In this document: positions 43,592 to 56,331 of the stretch, piece by piece
Numbering within the stretch: the first letter of the stretch is position 1
Layout of the letters: each line of letters begins with the position of its first letter
Source: Desulfatitalea tepidiphila
GTDB lineage: Bacteria; Desulfobacterota; Desulfobacteria; Desulfobacterales; Desulfosarcinaceae
Direction of reading: 5' to 3'
DNA length: 64,000 nt
NCBI RefSeq assembly: GCF_001293685.1
Contig: NZ_BCAG01000006.1
Location: 744,001-808,000, forward strand
Notes under the pieces: generated by a model
Databases searched by the model: none
Told to the model about the DNA's origin: nothing
Seen by the model: only the letters and a program-made list of their open reading frames with translations
Translations under genes and position numbers: made by a program

Positions 43592-43819
43592 CTATGGAAC
43601 CGGGTCATAACCACCGGCACACCACGGGTTACATCGCAACACTCGCTTGAGGGCCATGAGGCTGCCTTTGGCCACACCGTATCTATCAATGGCCGTCATG
43701 GCATATTGCGAACATGTCGGTTCGAAGCGACACGACCTCCCCAGAATGGGCGAGAGCACGAGTTGGTACACCCTAATCAACAACTTGGCGGCCGTCACCC
43801 CAGGTCGGTGAATCCTCAT
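43592..43819 (-). CDS. yidD: Membrane protein insertion efficiency factor YidD
   Basis: 75 aa. [29 protein letters not shown] and the C-terminal [13 protein letters not shown] are diagnostic (shown here as separate motifs: [25 protein letters not shown]). A small amphipathic membrane-associated protein that aids YidC-dependent insertion. Start at ATG 43819, overlapping the 3' end of rnpA by 47 bases; the frame is open to 43831 with a TTG. Confidence 0.9.
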   Translation of the reverse strand: MRIHRPGVTAAKLLIRVYQLVLSPILGRSCRFEPTCSQYAMTAIDRYGVAKGSLMALKRVLRCNPWCAGGYDPVP

Positions 43820-44171
43820 GGAAATTTGCAATCTTTTTAAAAATTCCTTCGAGAGCTGAAAACAGTAGCTTATTGGTGCCGCCTGCCGCCTCTTTTTTGC
43901 CTATTACATGAATATCCCAATGGTTTTTGAGTAGATGGCGGTTTTGACGAAAAAACTCTCTAGTGAGGCGCTTTATTCGATTCCTGGTCGCGGCGTTGCC
44001 GACTTTTCGGCTGACGGTAATACCGATTCGACATCTCTCTTTTTCATTGACGAGAAAATAGGCGATGAAATGCCGATTTCCGGTCTTTTTGCCCGCATTT
44101 CCGACACGAAGAAATTCCGATCGCTCGAGCAACCTGTCAGCTTTGCTGAATGTATGCCTTGCTACCGTAAT
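43773..44171 (-). CDS. rnpA: Ribonuclease P protein component, with possible AUU start
   Basis: About 132 aa if started at ATT 44171. The RnpA core is clear: [24 protein letters not shown] and the RNR-type basic helix [15 protein letters not shown]. The N-terminal family segment [15 protein letters not shown] is only encoded upstream of the first TTG (44132). The upstream frame has no ATG, GTG or TTG before a TAG at 44183-44181; the available codon is ATT at 44171-44169, with AGGAAAAG just before it. So either a rare AUU start is used or translation begins at TTG 44132 with loss of the conserved N-terminus. It acts with RNase P RNA in tRNA 5' processing. Confidence 0.85.
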   Translation of the reverse strand: MTVARHTFSKADRLLERSEFLRVGNAGKKTGNRHFIAYFLVNEKERCRIGITVSRKVGNAATRNRIKRLTREFFRQNRHLLKNHWDIHVIGKKEAAGGTNKLLFSALEGIFKKIANFHEDSPTWGDGRQVVD

Positions 44172-44248
44172 AGTCTTTTCCTATACCATTACACCCGATT
44201 GAACAATCCGGTCGCTGTGGGTCCAAGAGAAGTGGGGCGTCTGGCCTG

Positions 44249-44383
44249 CTACAGCGCCAAACGTTTGCGACCCTTCGCACGGCGACGGTTGATCACGGCG
44301 CGCCCGCCTTTAGTGGACATTCTCTTTCTAAATCCGTTCGCCCGTACTCTTTTGATTTTGCTGGGTTGATACGTTCTCTTCAT
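44249..44383 (-). CDS. rpmH: 50S ribosomal protein L34
   Basis: 44 aa basic protein beginning [14 protein letters not shown] and ending AKGRKRLAL, a full-length L34. GAGGGAAA lies eight bases before the ATG. The rnpA frame follows 77 bases later on the same strand. It heads the minus-strand series toward mnmE and marks the origin-proximal gene cluster. Confidence 0.96.
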   Translation of the reverse strand: MKRTYQPSKIKRVRANGFRKRMSTKGGRAVINRRRAKGRKRLAL

Positions 44384-44491
44384 GATTAATTTCCCTCGTT
44401 GTCACGTTACCATTGGGATGCAAGATCCATCGCCCAAATATTTTCAAACAAAACGTATTGTTATCCAAAATACAAGTTCAGAAACCGTGAG

Positions 44492-44519
44492 ATTAACCAT
44501 AACCATTCAAACTTGTCAA
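44492..44519 (-). promoter_or_regulatory. Promoter candidate for rpmH-rnpA-yidD-yidC-jag-mnmE
   Basis: Minus strand TTGACA (44519-44514), 16-bp spacer, GTTAAT (44497-44492), about 110 bases before the rpmH ATG. The consensus -35 makes this the best candidate in the gap. Confidence 0.5.
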
Positions 44520-44536
44520 TATGGAAAAACCGGTCG

Positions 44537-44560
44537 CGGTGATTCTAACTGAAAGCCATT
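44537..44560 (-). repeat. Copy C of the short upstream motif
   Basis: Minus-strand core GGCTTTCAGTTAGAATCA, 18 bases upstream of the rpmH -35 element and oriented with rpmH transcription. Confidence 0.45.
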
Positions 44561-44650
44561 CATTAAACGGGGCGTGAATGGCGCAGGAGGTCACTTGCTC
44601 TACTTAAAACCGCCAACCCGTGCTCACAGCGAAAAATCATTCAAGCGACC

Positions 44651-46213
44651 TTAGGTATAAGCTTCCAGCACATCGAACTCTTCAAGGTGAAAAGTCGTTT
44701 CGGGATAGATGGTCACTTGTCGCCCGATGCTTTTTTCCAGGGTGGCGATGATATGGTTTTCCTCGCCTAGCAACAGTTCTGCGATTTGCGGATGGACTTT
44801 TAAAGTCAGTCCACTGCCGATCATGTCCCTGCTGTTCCGTAAGATCTCTCGATGGATGTTGTAGCAAATGGTTTTCCTCGAGAGAAGATGGCCTTCTCCT
44901 TCACAGTAATAGCAGGGTTCGCAAAGCTGCCGGGTCAATGGCTTGCGAATGCGTTTGCGCGTCATCTGGATCAACCCCAGATCGGACATGGGCAGAATGT
45001 GGGTCTTGCTACGATCCTTGGCAAAGGCCTCGCTCAACGCGTTGAAAATCTTTTCCTGGTTAGCGCGTTTTTCCATGTCGATAAAATCAATGATGATGAT
45101 GCCGCCGATATCCCGCAGCCGGATCTGGTAGGCGATCTCCTTGACGGCTTCGAGATTGGTCTTCAATATCGTCTCCTCAAGATTGTGTTTGCCCACATAT
45201 CGTCCGGTGTTCACATCGATGGCCACCAGAGCCTCGGTGTGTTCGATGACAATATAACCGCCGGACTTGAGCCACACCTTCTTTTTCAGAGCCCTGAAAA
45301 TGTCCCCTTCGAGGTTGTAATAGTCAAAAATCGGCTCACTGCCTTCGTAAAGCTCGACGGAATCCTTAAGGTTCGGAATAAAGGTGTCCAAAAAGCTTAG
45401 AATTTCCTGACATCCCCGACGGGAGTCGATGATCAACTTCTCGGCTTCATGAACCAATAGATCCCGCACCGCCCGTAGGCTGATGTCAAGCTCCTGGTGA
45501 ATCAGATTCGGCGCGTTGGTATTGTGGAATCTCTTTTGAATACCAGCCCAAAGATTGAGCAGAAAGGTCAACTCCTGGCCAATTTTCTTGGAACCGACCC
45601 CTTCGGCGGCTGTCCTTACGATCAGACCGATTTTTTGATCGCCCCGCAACGCAGTCACCATCTCTTTCAAACGCAGGCGTTCGGCCTCATCTTCGATTCG
45701 GCGCGAAATACCGATATGATTCGAGTTGGGCATCAAAACCAGGAATCGTCCAGGCAGGGATATGTGACAGGTGATGCGGGCCCCTTTGCTGCCGATGGGT
45801 GTTTTGGCCACCTGAACCAGCAACTCCTGACCCTCGGAAATCAGATCGACAATGTTACCGACCCCTTTTTGGCCGGAGACTGCTGCGCTTCCGCTATCGC
45901 CGTCGATTTCCGGCCTCTTGAACTCCTCGTCGCCGCTGTCGAGCCCGTTTTCAAGGTAAGTTTCACCGAACCCATCCAGACTATTGGGAACGATATCATT
46001 GACATATAAAAAAGCCGCCTGCTGCAACCCAATGTCGACAAAGGCGGCCTGCATCCCGGGTAAAACCCGCTGGACACGCCCCTTGTAGATATTTCCGGAA
46101 CTATCGGACGCCCCCTGCCTCTCGATGAACAGCTCCGCGATATTGCCATCCTCGATCAGCGCCACCCGCGTTTCATGTGGCATATCATTGATAATAATTT
46201 TTTTGCTTGTCAT
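44651..46213 (-). CDS. rng: Ribonuclease G/E
   Basis: 520 aa RNase G-type endoribonuclease. S1 domain near residues 38-130 (NIYKGRVQRVLPGMQAAFVD) with an acidic insertion of about 45 residues (PNSLDGFGETYLENG...); catalytic Asp residues in VAIDVNTGRYVG and IIIIDFIDM; zinc-link CEPCYYCEGEG. It processes rRNA and decays mRNA. It lacks the long degradosome scaffold of RNase E. It follows the B12-radical SAM gene by 54 bases, a pairing often seen in anaerobes. Confidence 0.92.
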   Translation of the reverse strand: MTSKKIIINDMPHETRVALIEDGNIAELFIERQGASDSSGNIYKGRVQRVLPGMQAAFVDIGLQQAAFLYVNDIVPNSLDGFGETYLENGLDSGDEEFKRPEIDGDSGSAAVSGQKGVGNIVDLISEGQELLVQVAKTPIGSKGARITCHISLPGRFLVLMPNSNHIGISRRIEDEAERLRLKEMVTALRGDQKIGLIVRTAAEGVGSKKIGQELTFLLNLWAGIQKRFHNTNAPNLIHQELDISLRAVRDLLVHEAEKLIIDSRRGCQEILSFLDTFIPNLKDSVELYEGSEPIFDYYNLEGDIFRALKKKVWLKSGGYIVIEHTEALVAIDVNTGRYVGKHNLEETILKTNLEAVKEIAYQIRLRDIGGIIIIDFIDMEKRANQEKIFNALSEAFAKDRSKTHILPMSDLGLIQMTRKRIRKPLTRQLCEPCYYCEGEGHLLSRKTICYNIHREILRNSRDMIGSGLTLKVHPQIAELLLGEENHIIATLEKSIGRQVTIYPETTFHLEEFDVLEAYT

Positions 46214-46267
46214 AACCTACCAATTTTATGCGTGTTTTTATACTTCTACCCCTTTTGCGGGGCGATG

Positions 46268-48802
46268 TCAATTGTTGTGCAACGATGACTTATCCAACCG
46301 GACCACCCGGATGCCAGCGGCATCCTCCTCTTTTAACGAAAAGACCTGCTGCAAAACGACTCCAGGACGAATCATATGGGGCGGCATTCGCTTGATCGCC
46401 AGATAAAGGGTTTGGGGGCCGCGAACCTCGATGCTTTTGACGCAATCCTTTAGATCGATCACGCGAACCCGCCCCTTTCCGGTTTTGCGTTCGTAAGGCC
46501 ATTGGCTGCTTTGGACGAATCGTTCGATCAGATCGAGGTCGATGCTGCGCGGATCGATAAAGACGTTGTAGTGATCCTCATCGGGCTTGAATTTATCCTT
46601 GCGTCCGCCGATCCGCCGACATCCGGTCAGACGAATACCTTCCGCCAATTGGGAATTGATACGGGCCATCAATACCTGTTCGTCATAGGGGACCGCCGTT
46701 TTCACCCACATCCGTTCGGCTTCGCTCTCCATCCCGAGGGGCAGTGGATTATCGAAAGAAATCTGAGGGATCGGATGAAACCCCTTGGAATAGATCAGCG
46801 CCAGGTCGAGGCGACGCAGGGCGGCGGTCATGATTTTGATAATTTCCAAATGCCCAAAAAACCGCGCCGGCCCCATTTTGGTCCACACCATTTCGTATTC
46901 CACCGGCTCGGAACGGTCTTTTTCGGCTTCGCCAGCCACCTCCGCTTCCGTTTCCCGGTTCGCGGGACCCTCCTCAAAAATGCGCGGCCGAATGGTGTCG
47001 AAATCACACACACCGCATTGTTGACATGGGCCATTGCGGCAATCCAGCAACCGTTCGCCATTGAGTGCCGCGTGCAGTTGCTCTCTCAAAAACGCCTCGG
47101 TCACACCCGAATCCATATGTTGCCAGGGCAGCGGTTCGTCCAGTTGGCGTTCCCGCTCCGTGAAAAACCGAAAATCCAGCCCGCACGCCTCGATGGCCTG
47201 CTGCCAACGTCCGAAATCAAACCAGTCGCTCCAGCCATCGAAGGTGCAGCCCATGCGCCAGGCCTGTTCGATCACCTCCGCCATTCGGCGGTCTCCCCGT
47301 GCCAACACCCCTTCCAGCTCGCTCATTCTCGGGTCCTGCCATTTGAATTGCACGCCGGGACGTCGCAGTTTGGCAGCGAGGTGTTCCATTTTGGCTCTGG
47401 ACGCATCGATTGAAAGCTGGGAGGCCCACTGAAACGGCGTGTGCGCCTTAGGTATGAAGGTGGTCACACTGACGTTGATCTGTCCTCGCCTCTGGCGCGG
47501 ACCTTTAATCTGTTTGAGGGCCTGGACCATGTCGACAATGGCGTCTGTATCTTCTTCGGTTTCGGTGGGCAGGCCGATCATGAAGTAGAGTTTGATGACC
47601 CGCCACCCGAGCTCGAAGGCATGGGCTACGGTTTTTTCCACATCCTCGAAACGGATGTTCTTGTTGATCACATCCCGCAACCGCTGACTGCCCGCTTCGG
47701 GGGCGATGGTAAAGCCGGTCTTGCGTACCTTTTTTATAAGGGACATCAAGCGGGGGGTGAGCGTGCCGGCACGAATGGACGGCAGCGAAACGGCGACCCG
47801 ATCCGACTGGCAACGCTGCATCAGCGCCTCCATGAGCGGTACCAGGCGCGTATAATCGCCGGTGCTTAACGAGAGCAGCGACAATTCGTCGTAGCCTGTG
47901 GACGCCAGAGATGCGTCCACCAGATCGAGAAGGTTCTGCGACGATCGTTCGCGAACCGGCCGATAGATCATGCCCGCCTGGCAAAAGCGGCAGCCGCGCG
48001 TACATCCGCGCGATATCTCCAGCCGCAGCCGATCGTGGATCGGCTTGCCGAAGGGCACGATTGGTCGTTGGGGGAAAAAGGCACGATCCAGGTCGGCGAC
48101 GATGGCCCTTCGGATGGTGCCTTGATCGGCATGCTTCGGCGTCAATGTTTGAAAACCCCGGCGATCGTACTCGGCATGAAAAAAGGATGGAATATAGACC
48201 CCCTGGATTTGGGACCACCGCTCCAGCAGCCGGCGTCGGTCGCCTCCTCCCGCATCTTTCCAGGCGATCCATTCGGCTGCCATTTGAGGCAGGGCCTCTT
48301 CTCCATCGCCAAAGAGCATGGCATCGAAAAATGGCGCCATGGGTTCCGGATTGCTGATACATGGACCACCGGCGATGATCAACGGGTGATTGCCATCACG
48401 TTGCCGGGCGTAAAGGGGAATTCCGGCGAGGTCGAGCATGTTGAGTACATTGGTGTAATTGAGCTCGTAGAGCAGACTGACTCCGATGACATGAAAACGG
48501 CTCAAAGGGGTCTGGGTTTCGAGGCTGCACAGGGGCACCTGCCGCTGACGCAATAATTCCGCCATGTCTCTGGCCGGGGCATAGACTCGCTCTACCGCTA
48601 CTTGGGGGTTTTGATTGAGCAGATGATAAAGAATCTGAATGCCGAAATGAGAGGTGCCGATCTCATATAGATCCGGAAAGGCAAGGGCCATGTGGAGCTT
48701 GACATCCGAAGGGTTTTTGACGCATCGATTGACCTCGGTGCCTAGGTAGCGGCTCGGCTTTTCGACGTTGCCCAAGAGATCTTGAATGCATGTGGTTCGC
48801 AT
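46268..48802 (-). CDS. B12-binding radical SAM protein (TIGR03960) fused to a DUF2344 (TIGR03936) domain
   Basis: 844 aa. The N-terminal part (about 1-190) looks like a B12-binding-type domain (ALAFPDLYEIGTSHFGIQIL). The radical SAM core has CxxxCxxC in RGCTRGCRFCQAGM (about 265-280) and GLPTETEEDTD. From about residue 640 comes the DUF2344 domain (YEMVWTKMGPARFFGHLE, KGFHPIPQISFDNPLPLG). Two Cys clusters (CRNGPCQQCGVCDF) lie before it. The function is unknown; location upstream of rng suggests an RNA-modification role, an inference only. Divergent from htrA, 51 bases apart. Confidence 0.9.
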   Translation of the reverse strand: MRTTCIQDLLGNVEKPSRYLGTEVNRCVKNPSDVKLHMALAFPDLYEIGTSHFGIQILYHLLNQNPQVAVERVYAPARDMAELLRQRQVPLCSLETQTPLSRFHVIGVSLLYELNYTNVLNMLDLAGIPLYARQRDGNHPLIIAGGPCISNPEPMAPFFDAMLFGDGEEALPQMAAEWIAWKDAGGGDRRRLLERWSQIQGVYIPSFFHAEYDRRGFQTLTPKHADQGTIRRAIVADLDRAFFPQRPIVPFGKPIHDRLRLEISRGCTRGCRFCQAGMIYRPVRERSSQNLLDLVDASLASTGYDELSLLSLSTGDYTRLVPLMEALMQRCQSDRVAVSLPSIRAGTLTPRLMSLIKKVRKTGFTIAPEAGSQRLRDVINKNIRFEDVEKTVAHAFELGWRVIKLYFMIGLPTETEEDTDAIVDMVQALKQIKGPRQRRGQINVSVTTFIPKAHTPFQWASQLSIDASRAKMEHLAAKLRRPGVQFKWQDPRMSELEGVLARGDRRMAEVIEQAWRMGCTFDGWSDWFDFGRWQQAIEACGLDFRFFTERERQLDEPLPWQHMDSGVTEAFLREQLHAALNGERLLDCRNGPCQQCGVCDFDTIRPRIFEEGPANRETEAEVAGEAEKDRSEPVEYEMVWTKMGPARFFGHLEIIKIMTAALRRLDLALIYSKGFHPIPQISFDNPLPLGMESEAERMWVKTAVPYDEQVLMARINSQLAEGIRLTGCRRIGGRKDKFKPDEDHYNVFIDPRSIDLDLIERFVQSSQWPYERKTGKGRVRVIDLKDCVKSIEVRGPQTLYLAIKRMPPHMIRPGVVLQQVFSLKEEDAAGIRVVRLDKSSLHNN

Positions 48803-48853
48803 GATATGAACGCTCTAATTTACCGTTGATGTTGGTCCAATTATTGGAGAAAA

Positions 48854-50257
48854 TTGAAAAAAATGGTATTTTTGGCAGACTTTGGCCCTCAAAGCAAGCC
48901 CAAAACCGGCCTCATCCTCACCCTGGTTCTCCTGGCGGTCGTTTCGGCCTTGCCGGCCTGGGCATTCGATCGACAAACCCCGGTGGTCCAGGCGGTTCAA
49001 AAGGTTGGTCCGGCGGTGGTCAATATCAGTTCGGAATACCAGGTCCACAATCGGCCCAATCCCTTTGGCGGAAATCCACTGTTCGACAATTTTTTCCGAG
49101 ACTTTTTCGAACAGCAACCCCAAAAACGGGTCAGTTTGGGATCTGGTGTCATCATCGACGGCCGGCGCGGTTTCATTCTGACAAATGCCCATGTCATCGA
49201 ACGCAGCACCTCGATCAAGGTGACGCTGCAGGACGAACGCCAATTCGACGTGCGCATCGTCGGTGCGGATCCGGATTCGGACCTGGCGGTCCTGCAGATC
49301 AACACCGACACGGCGCTGCCGGCCATCGAGATGGGCAATTCCGACGACATCATGATCGGTGAAACCATCATCGCCATCGGCAACCCTTTCGGTTTTTCGC
49401 ACACCGTGACCACCGGCGTGGTCAGTGCCGTCAACCGCAGTATCAACACGGACGACCGCGTCTTTCACGACTTTATCCAGACCGATGCCTCCATCAATCC
49501 GGGCAACAGCGGCGGTCCACTGCTCAATATCAATGGCGAATTGATCGGCATCAACACGGCCATCTACGCCAAGGCCCAGGGGATCGGCTTTGCCATTCCG
49601 ATCAACAAAGCCAAACGCATCATCGCCGACCTCATTCAGTACGGCCATGTCATGCAGGCCTGGATTGGATTGGTGGTCCAGGATCTGGACAGCCGTATGG
49701 CCGCCTATCTCGGCCTTCAGAATGTCAACGGCGTGGTGGTTACCCAGGTCGAAGAGGATAGCCCGGCCGCCCGGGCCGGACTGGAAAGCGGCGACCTGAT
49801 CACCGCCGTTGGCCGCCGCAACGTCACCTCGGTCGACGACTATTATGCGGCGGTCCGTGCCCTTTCGACCGGTGAGACGGTTGACTTTTCGACCCTGCGA
49901 GACGCCGTCGGCAAACGCATCTCAATCAAGACGCGCACCTATCCCCGCGAGCGCGCAGCGGAACTGTCCTGGCGACGTTTGGGAGTCAGGGTTCAACCGG
50001 TGGATCAGCGCATTCGCCGCCAGTTCCGCATTCTATCGGATCGCGGGGTCGTCATCACGGAGGTGCGAGAAGGATCCCATCTGTCTCATATCGGCGTGGC
50101 AGCGGGTGATGTCATCGTCCAACTCGACGACCAAACCATTGGCACGATCGACGAATTCAGCGATGCAGTGATCAAGTCGCGGCTGAAATCTTCCGTTCTG
50201 CTCCTTGTTCAGCGCGATGACCGGGTGTATTATCTAACCGTCCGATTGTCGCCATAG
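48854..50257 (+). CDS. HtrA/DegQ-family periplasmic serine protease
   Basis: 467 aa. Signal peptide (hydrophobic LILTLVLLAVVSALPAWA) then trypsin-like domain with His in TNAHVIERS, Asp in DPDSDLAVLQ and Ser in GNSGGPLLN, followed by two PDZ domains (about 270-355 and 370-460). A periplasmic chaperone-protease for misfolded envelope proteins. Start is TTG 48854 with GGAG four bases before it, or ATG 48863. It is followed 21 bases later by asnS with its own AGGAG, so the two may be co-transcribed. Confidence 0.93.
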   Translation: MKKMVFLADFGPQSKPKTGLILTLVLLAVVSALPAWAFDRQTPVVQAVQKVGPAVVNISSEYQVHNRPNPFGGNPLFDNFFRDFFEQQPQKRVSLGSGVIIDGRRGFILTNAHVIERSTSIKVTLQDERQFDVRIVGADPDSDLAVLQINTDTALPAIEMGNSDDIMIGETIIAIGNPFGFSHTVTTGVVSAVNRSINTDDRVFHDFIQTDASINPGNSGGPLLNINGELIGINTAIYAKAQGIGFAIPINKAKRIIADLIQYGHVMQAWIGLVVQDLDSRMAAYLGLQNVNGVVVTQVEEDSPAARAGLESGDLITAVGRRNVTSVDDYYAAVRALSTGETVDFSTLRDAVGKRISIKTRTYPRERAAELSWRRLGVRVQPVDQRIRRQFRILSDRGVVITEVREGSHLSHIGVAAGDVIVQLDDQTIGTIDEFSDAVIKSRLKSSVLLLVQRDDRVYYLTVRLSP

Positions 50258-50278
50258 CCGCTTACCAGGAGAATTGCC

Positions 50279-51643
50279 GTGCAGCGGACCAAGATTACAC
50301 AACTATTGAAGCGCACCGAGCCCTCGGAAAATATACGTGTCCAGGGATGGGTGCGCACCCGTCGCGACGCCAAGGGCTTTTCCTTTATCGAGTTGAACGA
50401 TGGTTCCTGCCTCGCCAACCTCCAGATCATTGCAGACCAGACATTGCCCAATTACGACGACCTGATTCACCAGGTGACCACCGGCACGGCTTTGACCGTT
50501 CAAGGCCAGCTGGTACCTTCCCAGGGCAAGGGGCAGCAGTGGGAGCTTCGGTCCACCGCCATCGCCGTCCTCGGGTCTGCACCGGAAGACTTTCCTCTCC
50601 AAAAAAAGCGCCACAGCGACGAATACCTGCGTACCATCGCCCATCTGAGGCCCCGCACTAATAAATATGGCGCCGTTTTTCGTATTCGTTCCGAACTGGC
50701 ATTTGCAGTTCATCAATTTTTCCACGAGCGCGACTTTCGCTACGTGCATACCCCTATTTTGACCGCCTCGGACTGCGAGGGTGCCGGTGAAATGTTTCGC
50801 GTCACCACGCTGCCTCCCGGCAAAACATCCGTGGCGGATGATTTTTTCGGTACCGAAGCCAACCTCACCGTGTCCGGACAACTGGAGGCCGAAATGCTGG
50901 CCCTCTCCCTGGGCGATGTCTACACCTTCGGTCCCACGTTTCGGGCCGAAAATTCAAACACACGCCGGCATGCCGCAGAGTTCTGGATGGTCGAACCCGA
51001 AATGGCCTTTTGCGATCTCGAACAAAACGTGGCCATGGCCGAAACGTTGATCCGGTATCTCACCAACCATGCATTGACCCACTGTTCGGCCGATATAGAT
51101 CTCTTTGCCCGATTCGTGGACAAAGATCTCATGAAAAAACTCGACCTCCTGGTTTCATCGGAGTTTGTCCGCATTCCCTATAAAGAGGCATTGGCACAGC
51201 TCGAGCATAGCGGTCATGCGTTTGAATATCCGGTCTCTTATGGCCAGGATCTACAAAGCGAACACGAACGCTATCTCACCGAACGGGTTTTTAAACGACC
51301 TGTTTTTGTCTATGACTTTCCCGAAAACATCAAACCGTTTTACATGCGGCTGAACGATGATCAGGAAACCGTGGCATCGATGGACCTTCTGGTACCCGAA
51401 ATCGGTGAAATCATCGGAGGGAGCCAGCGCGAAGAGCGTTATGATGTTCTGGTCCGACGCATGGAGACCATGGGACTTTCAAAAGACAACTATTGGTGGT
51501 ACCTGCAATCCCGGCATTACGGAAGCGTACCCCACAGCGGATTCGGTTTGGGATTTGAAAGACTCATCATGTTGATGACCGGCATCAGTAATATCCGGGA
51601 TGTGATTCCCTTTCCGCGGACACCGAAAAACATCTCCTTCTAA
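50279..51643 (+). CDS. asnS: Asparaginyl-tRNA synthetase
   Basis: 454 aa, class IIb. N-terminal OB anticodon-binding domain (IRVQGWVRTRRDAKGFSFIELNDGS), then class II motif 2 (TFGPTFRAENSNTRRHAAEFWMVEPE) and motif 3 (GFGLGFERLIMLMTG) . It charges tRNA-Asn; PKNISF at the end is typical. GTG start at 50279 with AGGAG eight bases upstream. Presence of a dedicated AsnRS suggests direct charging rather than only transamidation. Confidence 0.95.
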   Translation: MQRTKITQLLKRTEPSENIRVQGWVRTRRDAKGFSFIELNDGSCLANLQIIADQTLPNYDDLIHQVTTGTALTVQGQLVPSQGKGQQWELRSTAIAVLGSAPEDFPLQKKRHSDEYLRTIAHLRPRTNKYGAVFRIRSELAFAVHQFFHERDFRYVHTPILTASDCEGAGEMFRVTTLPPGKTSVADDFFGTEANLTVSGQLEAEMLALSLGDVYTFGPTFRAENSNTRRHAAEFWMVEPEMAFCDLEQNVAMAETLIRYLTNHALTHCSADIDLFARFVDKDLMKKLDLLVSSEFVRIPYKEALAQLEHSGHAFEYPVSYGQDLQSEHERYLTERVFKRPVFVYDFPENIKPFYMRLNDDQETVASMDLLVPEIGEIIGGSQREERYDVLVRRMETMGLSKDNYWWYLQSRHYGSVPHSGFGLGFERLIMLMTGISNIRDVIPFPRTPKNISF

Positions 51644-51654
51644 GGGTCGTTCGA

Positions 51655-52446
51655 TCAAACACGCAAACATCTGAGTTTGGCCAGATCCTCGGCATAACCA
51701 TACAGGTGCAGCCCTTTGCTCTCCACGATCATTTCACCGTCTTTGACGCCGATGGCGTCGGCCATATAGGTTTTCAGGTTTTGAATACCGGCCAGGTTGG
51801 CCGGCAGCCCGCCCCAAAGGTCCCAAGAACGAAAATAGACGAAAAAATTCAGTGTATCGTCCTGGATGCGGGTGTCGATAGACCTCAAGCAGGGTGGATC
51901 GACCAGTGTGACATCCGATGGATGAGCGATTTGCAGCACCATCTGATTGTTGCGATGACCATGACGTTTATAGGTATCGATGATCCATTCTATCTGATTG
52001 AGGTAAAGTCGGCCATCCTCCTCGAAAACGATCCTGCCGTCGATATCCCTTAGATCGATAATCTCTTTATTCTCTGATTTCCACCATTTCAATTTATCGC
52101 CGTTGATGGGTACGCGGGTCAAGCGTTCACCGTAGGTATAGGATTCTCCGGGCTCCTTGTGACCGGTCATGAGATACTCGATATAAGATCGCTCGTAACC
52201 CTCTCCGCCGTATATATATGCCTCTTCCACCGGGTTAGGGATACCGCAGGCCGGTGGAATATCCGGTATCAGCGGGTGGGTGCCCGGGTAAAGCACGTGA
52301 CCCGTAAAATAGTCATATTCGAGTCGCGTCTGTCCTGCATAAGAACCCCTGTCGATAGTAAAACGTCTGCCGTGATCCAATATGTCGTGAACCGCTTGAA
52401 ACCATAGGTCCGGGAGATCGCGAGCCTTGATGTGGTGTATGTGCAT
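51655..52446 (-). CDS. Thymidylate synthase, divergent (archaeal ThyA-like)
   Basis: 263 aa. The C-terminal half has the ThyA landmarks DPPCLRSIDTRI with the nucleophilic Cys, YFRSWDLWGGLPANLAGIQNL (folate/dUMP contact Asn and Asp region) and IVESKGLHLYGYAEDL. The N-terminal half is unlike E. coli ThyA (long YDYFTGHVLYPGTHPLIPDIP segment) and is closer in pattern to methanogen thymidylate synthases. It methylates dUMP to dTMP using methylene-tetrahydrofolate or a pterin analogue. Convergent with asnS; no folA or thyX is nearby. Confidence 0.82.
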   Translation of the reverse strand: MHIHHIKARDLPDLWFQAVHDILDHGRRFTIDRGSYAGQTRLEYDYFTGHVLYPGTHPLIPDIPPACGIPNPVEEAYIYGGEGYERSYIEYLMTGHKEPGESYTYGERLTRVPINGDKLKWWKSENKEIIDLRDIDGRIVFEEDGRLYLNQIEWIIDTYKRHGHRNNQMVLQIAHPSDVTLVDPPCLRSIDTRIQDDTLNFFVYFRSWDLWGGLPANLAGIQNLKTYMADAIGVKDGEMIVESKGLHLYGYAEDLAKLRCLRV

Positions 52447-52807
52447 CCCTGATTCTCTCTTTGGTTAGCAGTGGTCGTTGATTTGAGAAAAATAGTATTT
52501 TCAGAAAAAAAATAGAATCGAATTATCGACTATGTCGAACAAAAAAAAGAACTGTTTTTCGCTTGACAGCATTCCTTATCTGTGCGAAAGGTCAGCTGCG
52601 CTTGCAATTCCGTTCTATTCTTCCTCATTTTCCTTTTGAGTTGTTACAATTGGTCCTGAACTGAAGCTGGAGTGGTATGTACTGACTTGACTGAAAGCGC
52701 ACCCTATTCAGAACCCCTAAGGTCCGGCCGCAGACCTTAGGGGTTCGCCTTTTAAAGGTGCCGCTTTTTTTACCAAAACAGTCCTGTGAGCCACTCCTGG
52801 CTGGTCC
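52447..52807. other. Intergenic region between thymidylate synthase and gyrB genes
   Basis: 361 bases. AT-rich first half with TTGACA at 52563-52568 (plus strand). TGCGCTT near 52597 can pair with AAGCGCA near 52700, enclosing about 95 bases: a possible structured RNA. Near the end is the gyrB-side hairpin (next entry). No protein gene is supported. Confidence 0.4.
52712..52745. terminator. Perfect hairpin downstream of gyrB
   Basis: AACCCCTAAGGTC (52712-52724) and GACCTTAGGGGTT (52733-52745) form a 13-bp stem with an 8-nt loop. It lies 63 bases past the gyrB stop. There is no T-tract on the minus strand; a T7 run occurs at 52767-52773 on the plus strand. Confidence 0.6.

Positions 52808-56331
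<3,524 letters not shown>

Larger units (their letters stand above)
44384..44650. other. Intergenic region upstream of rpmH
   Basis: 267 bases between rpmH and the RNase G gene. It contains the rpmH promoter, motif copy C and a near-DnaA box TTATCCAAA (44461-44469, one mismatch). No gene is supported. Confidence 0.4.
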
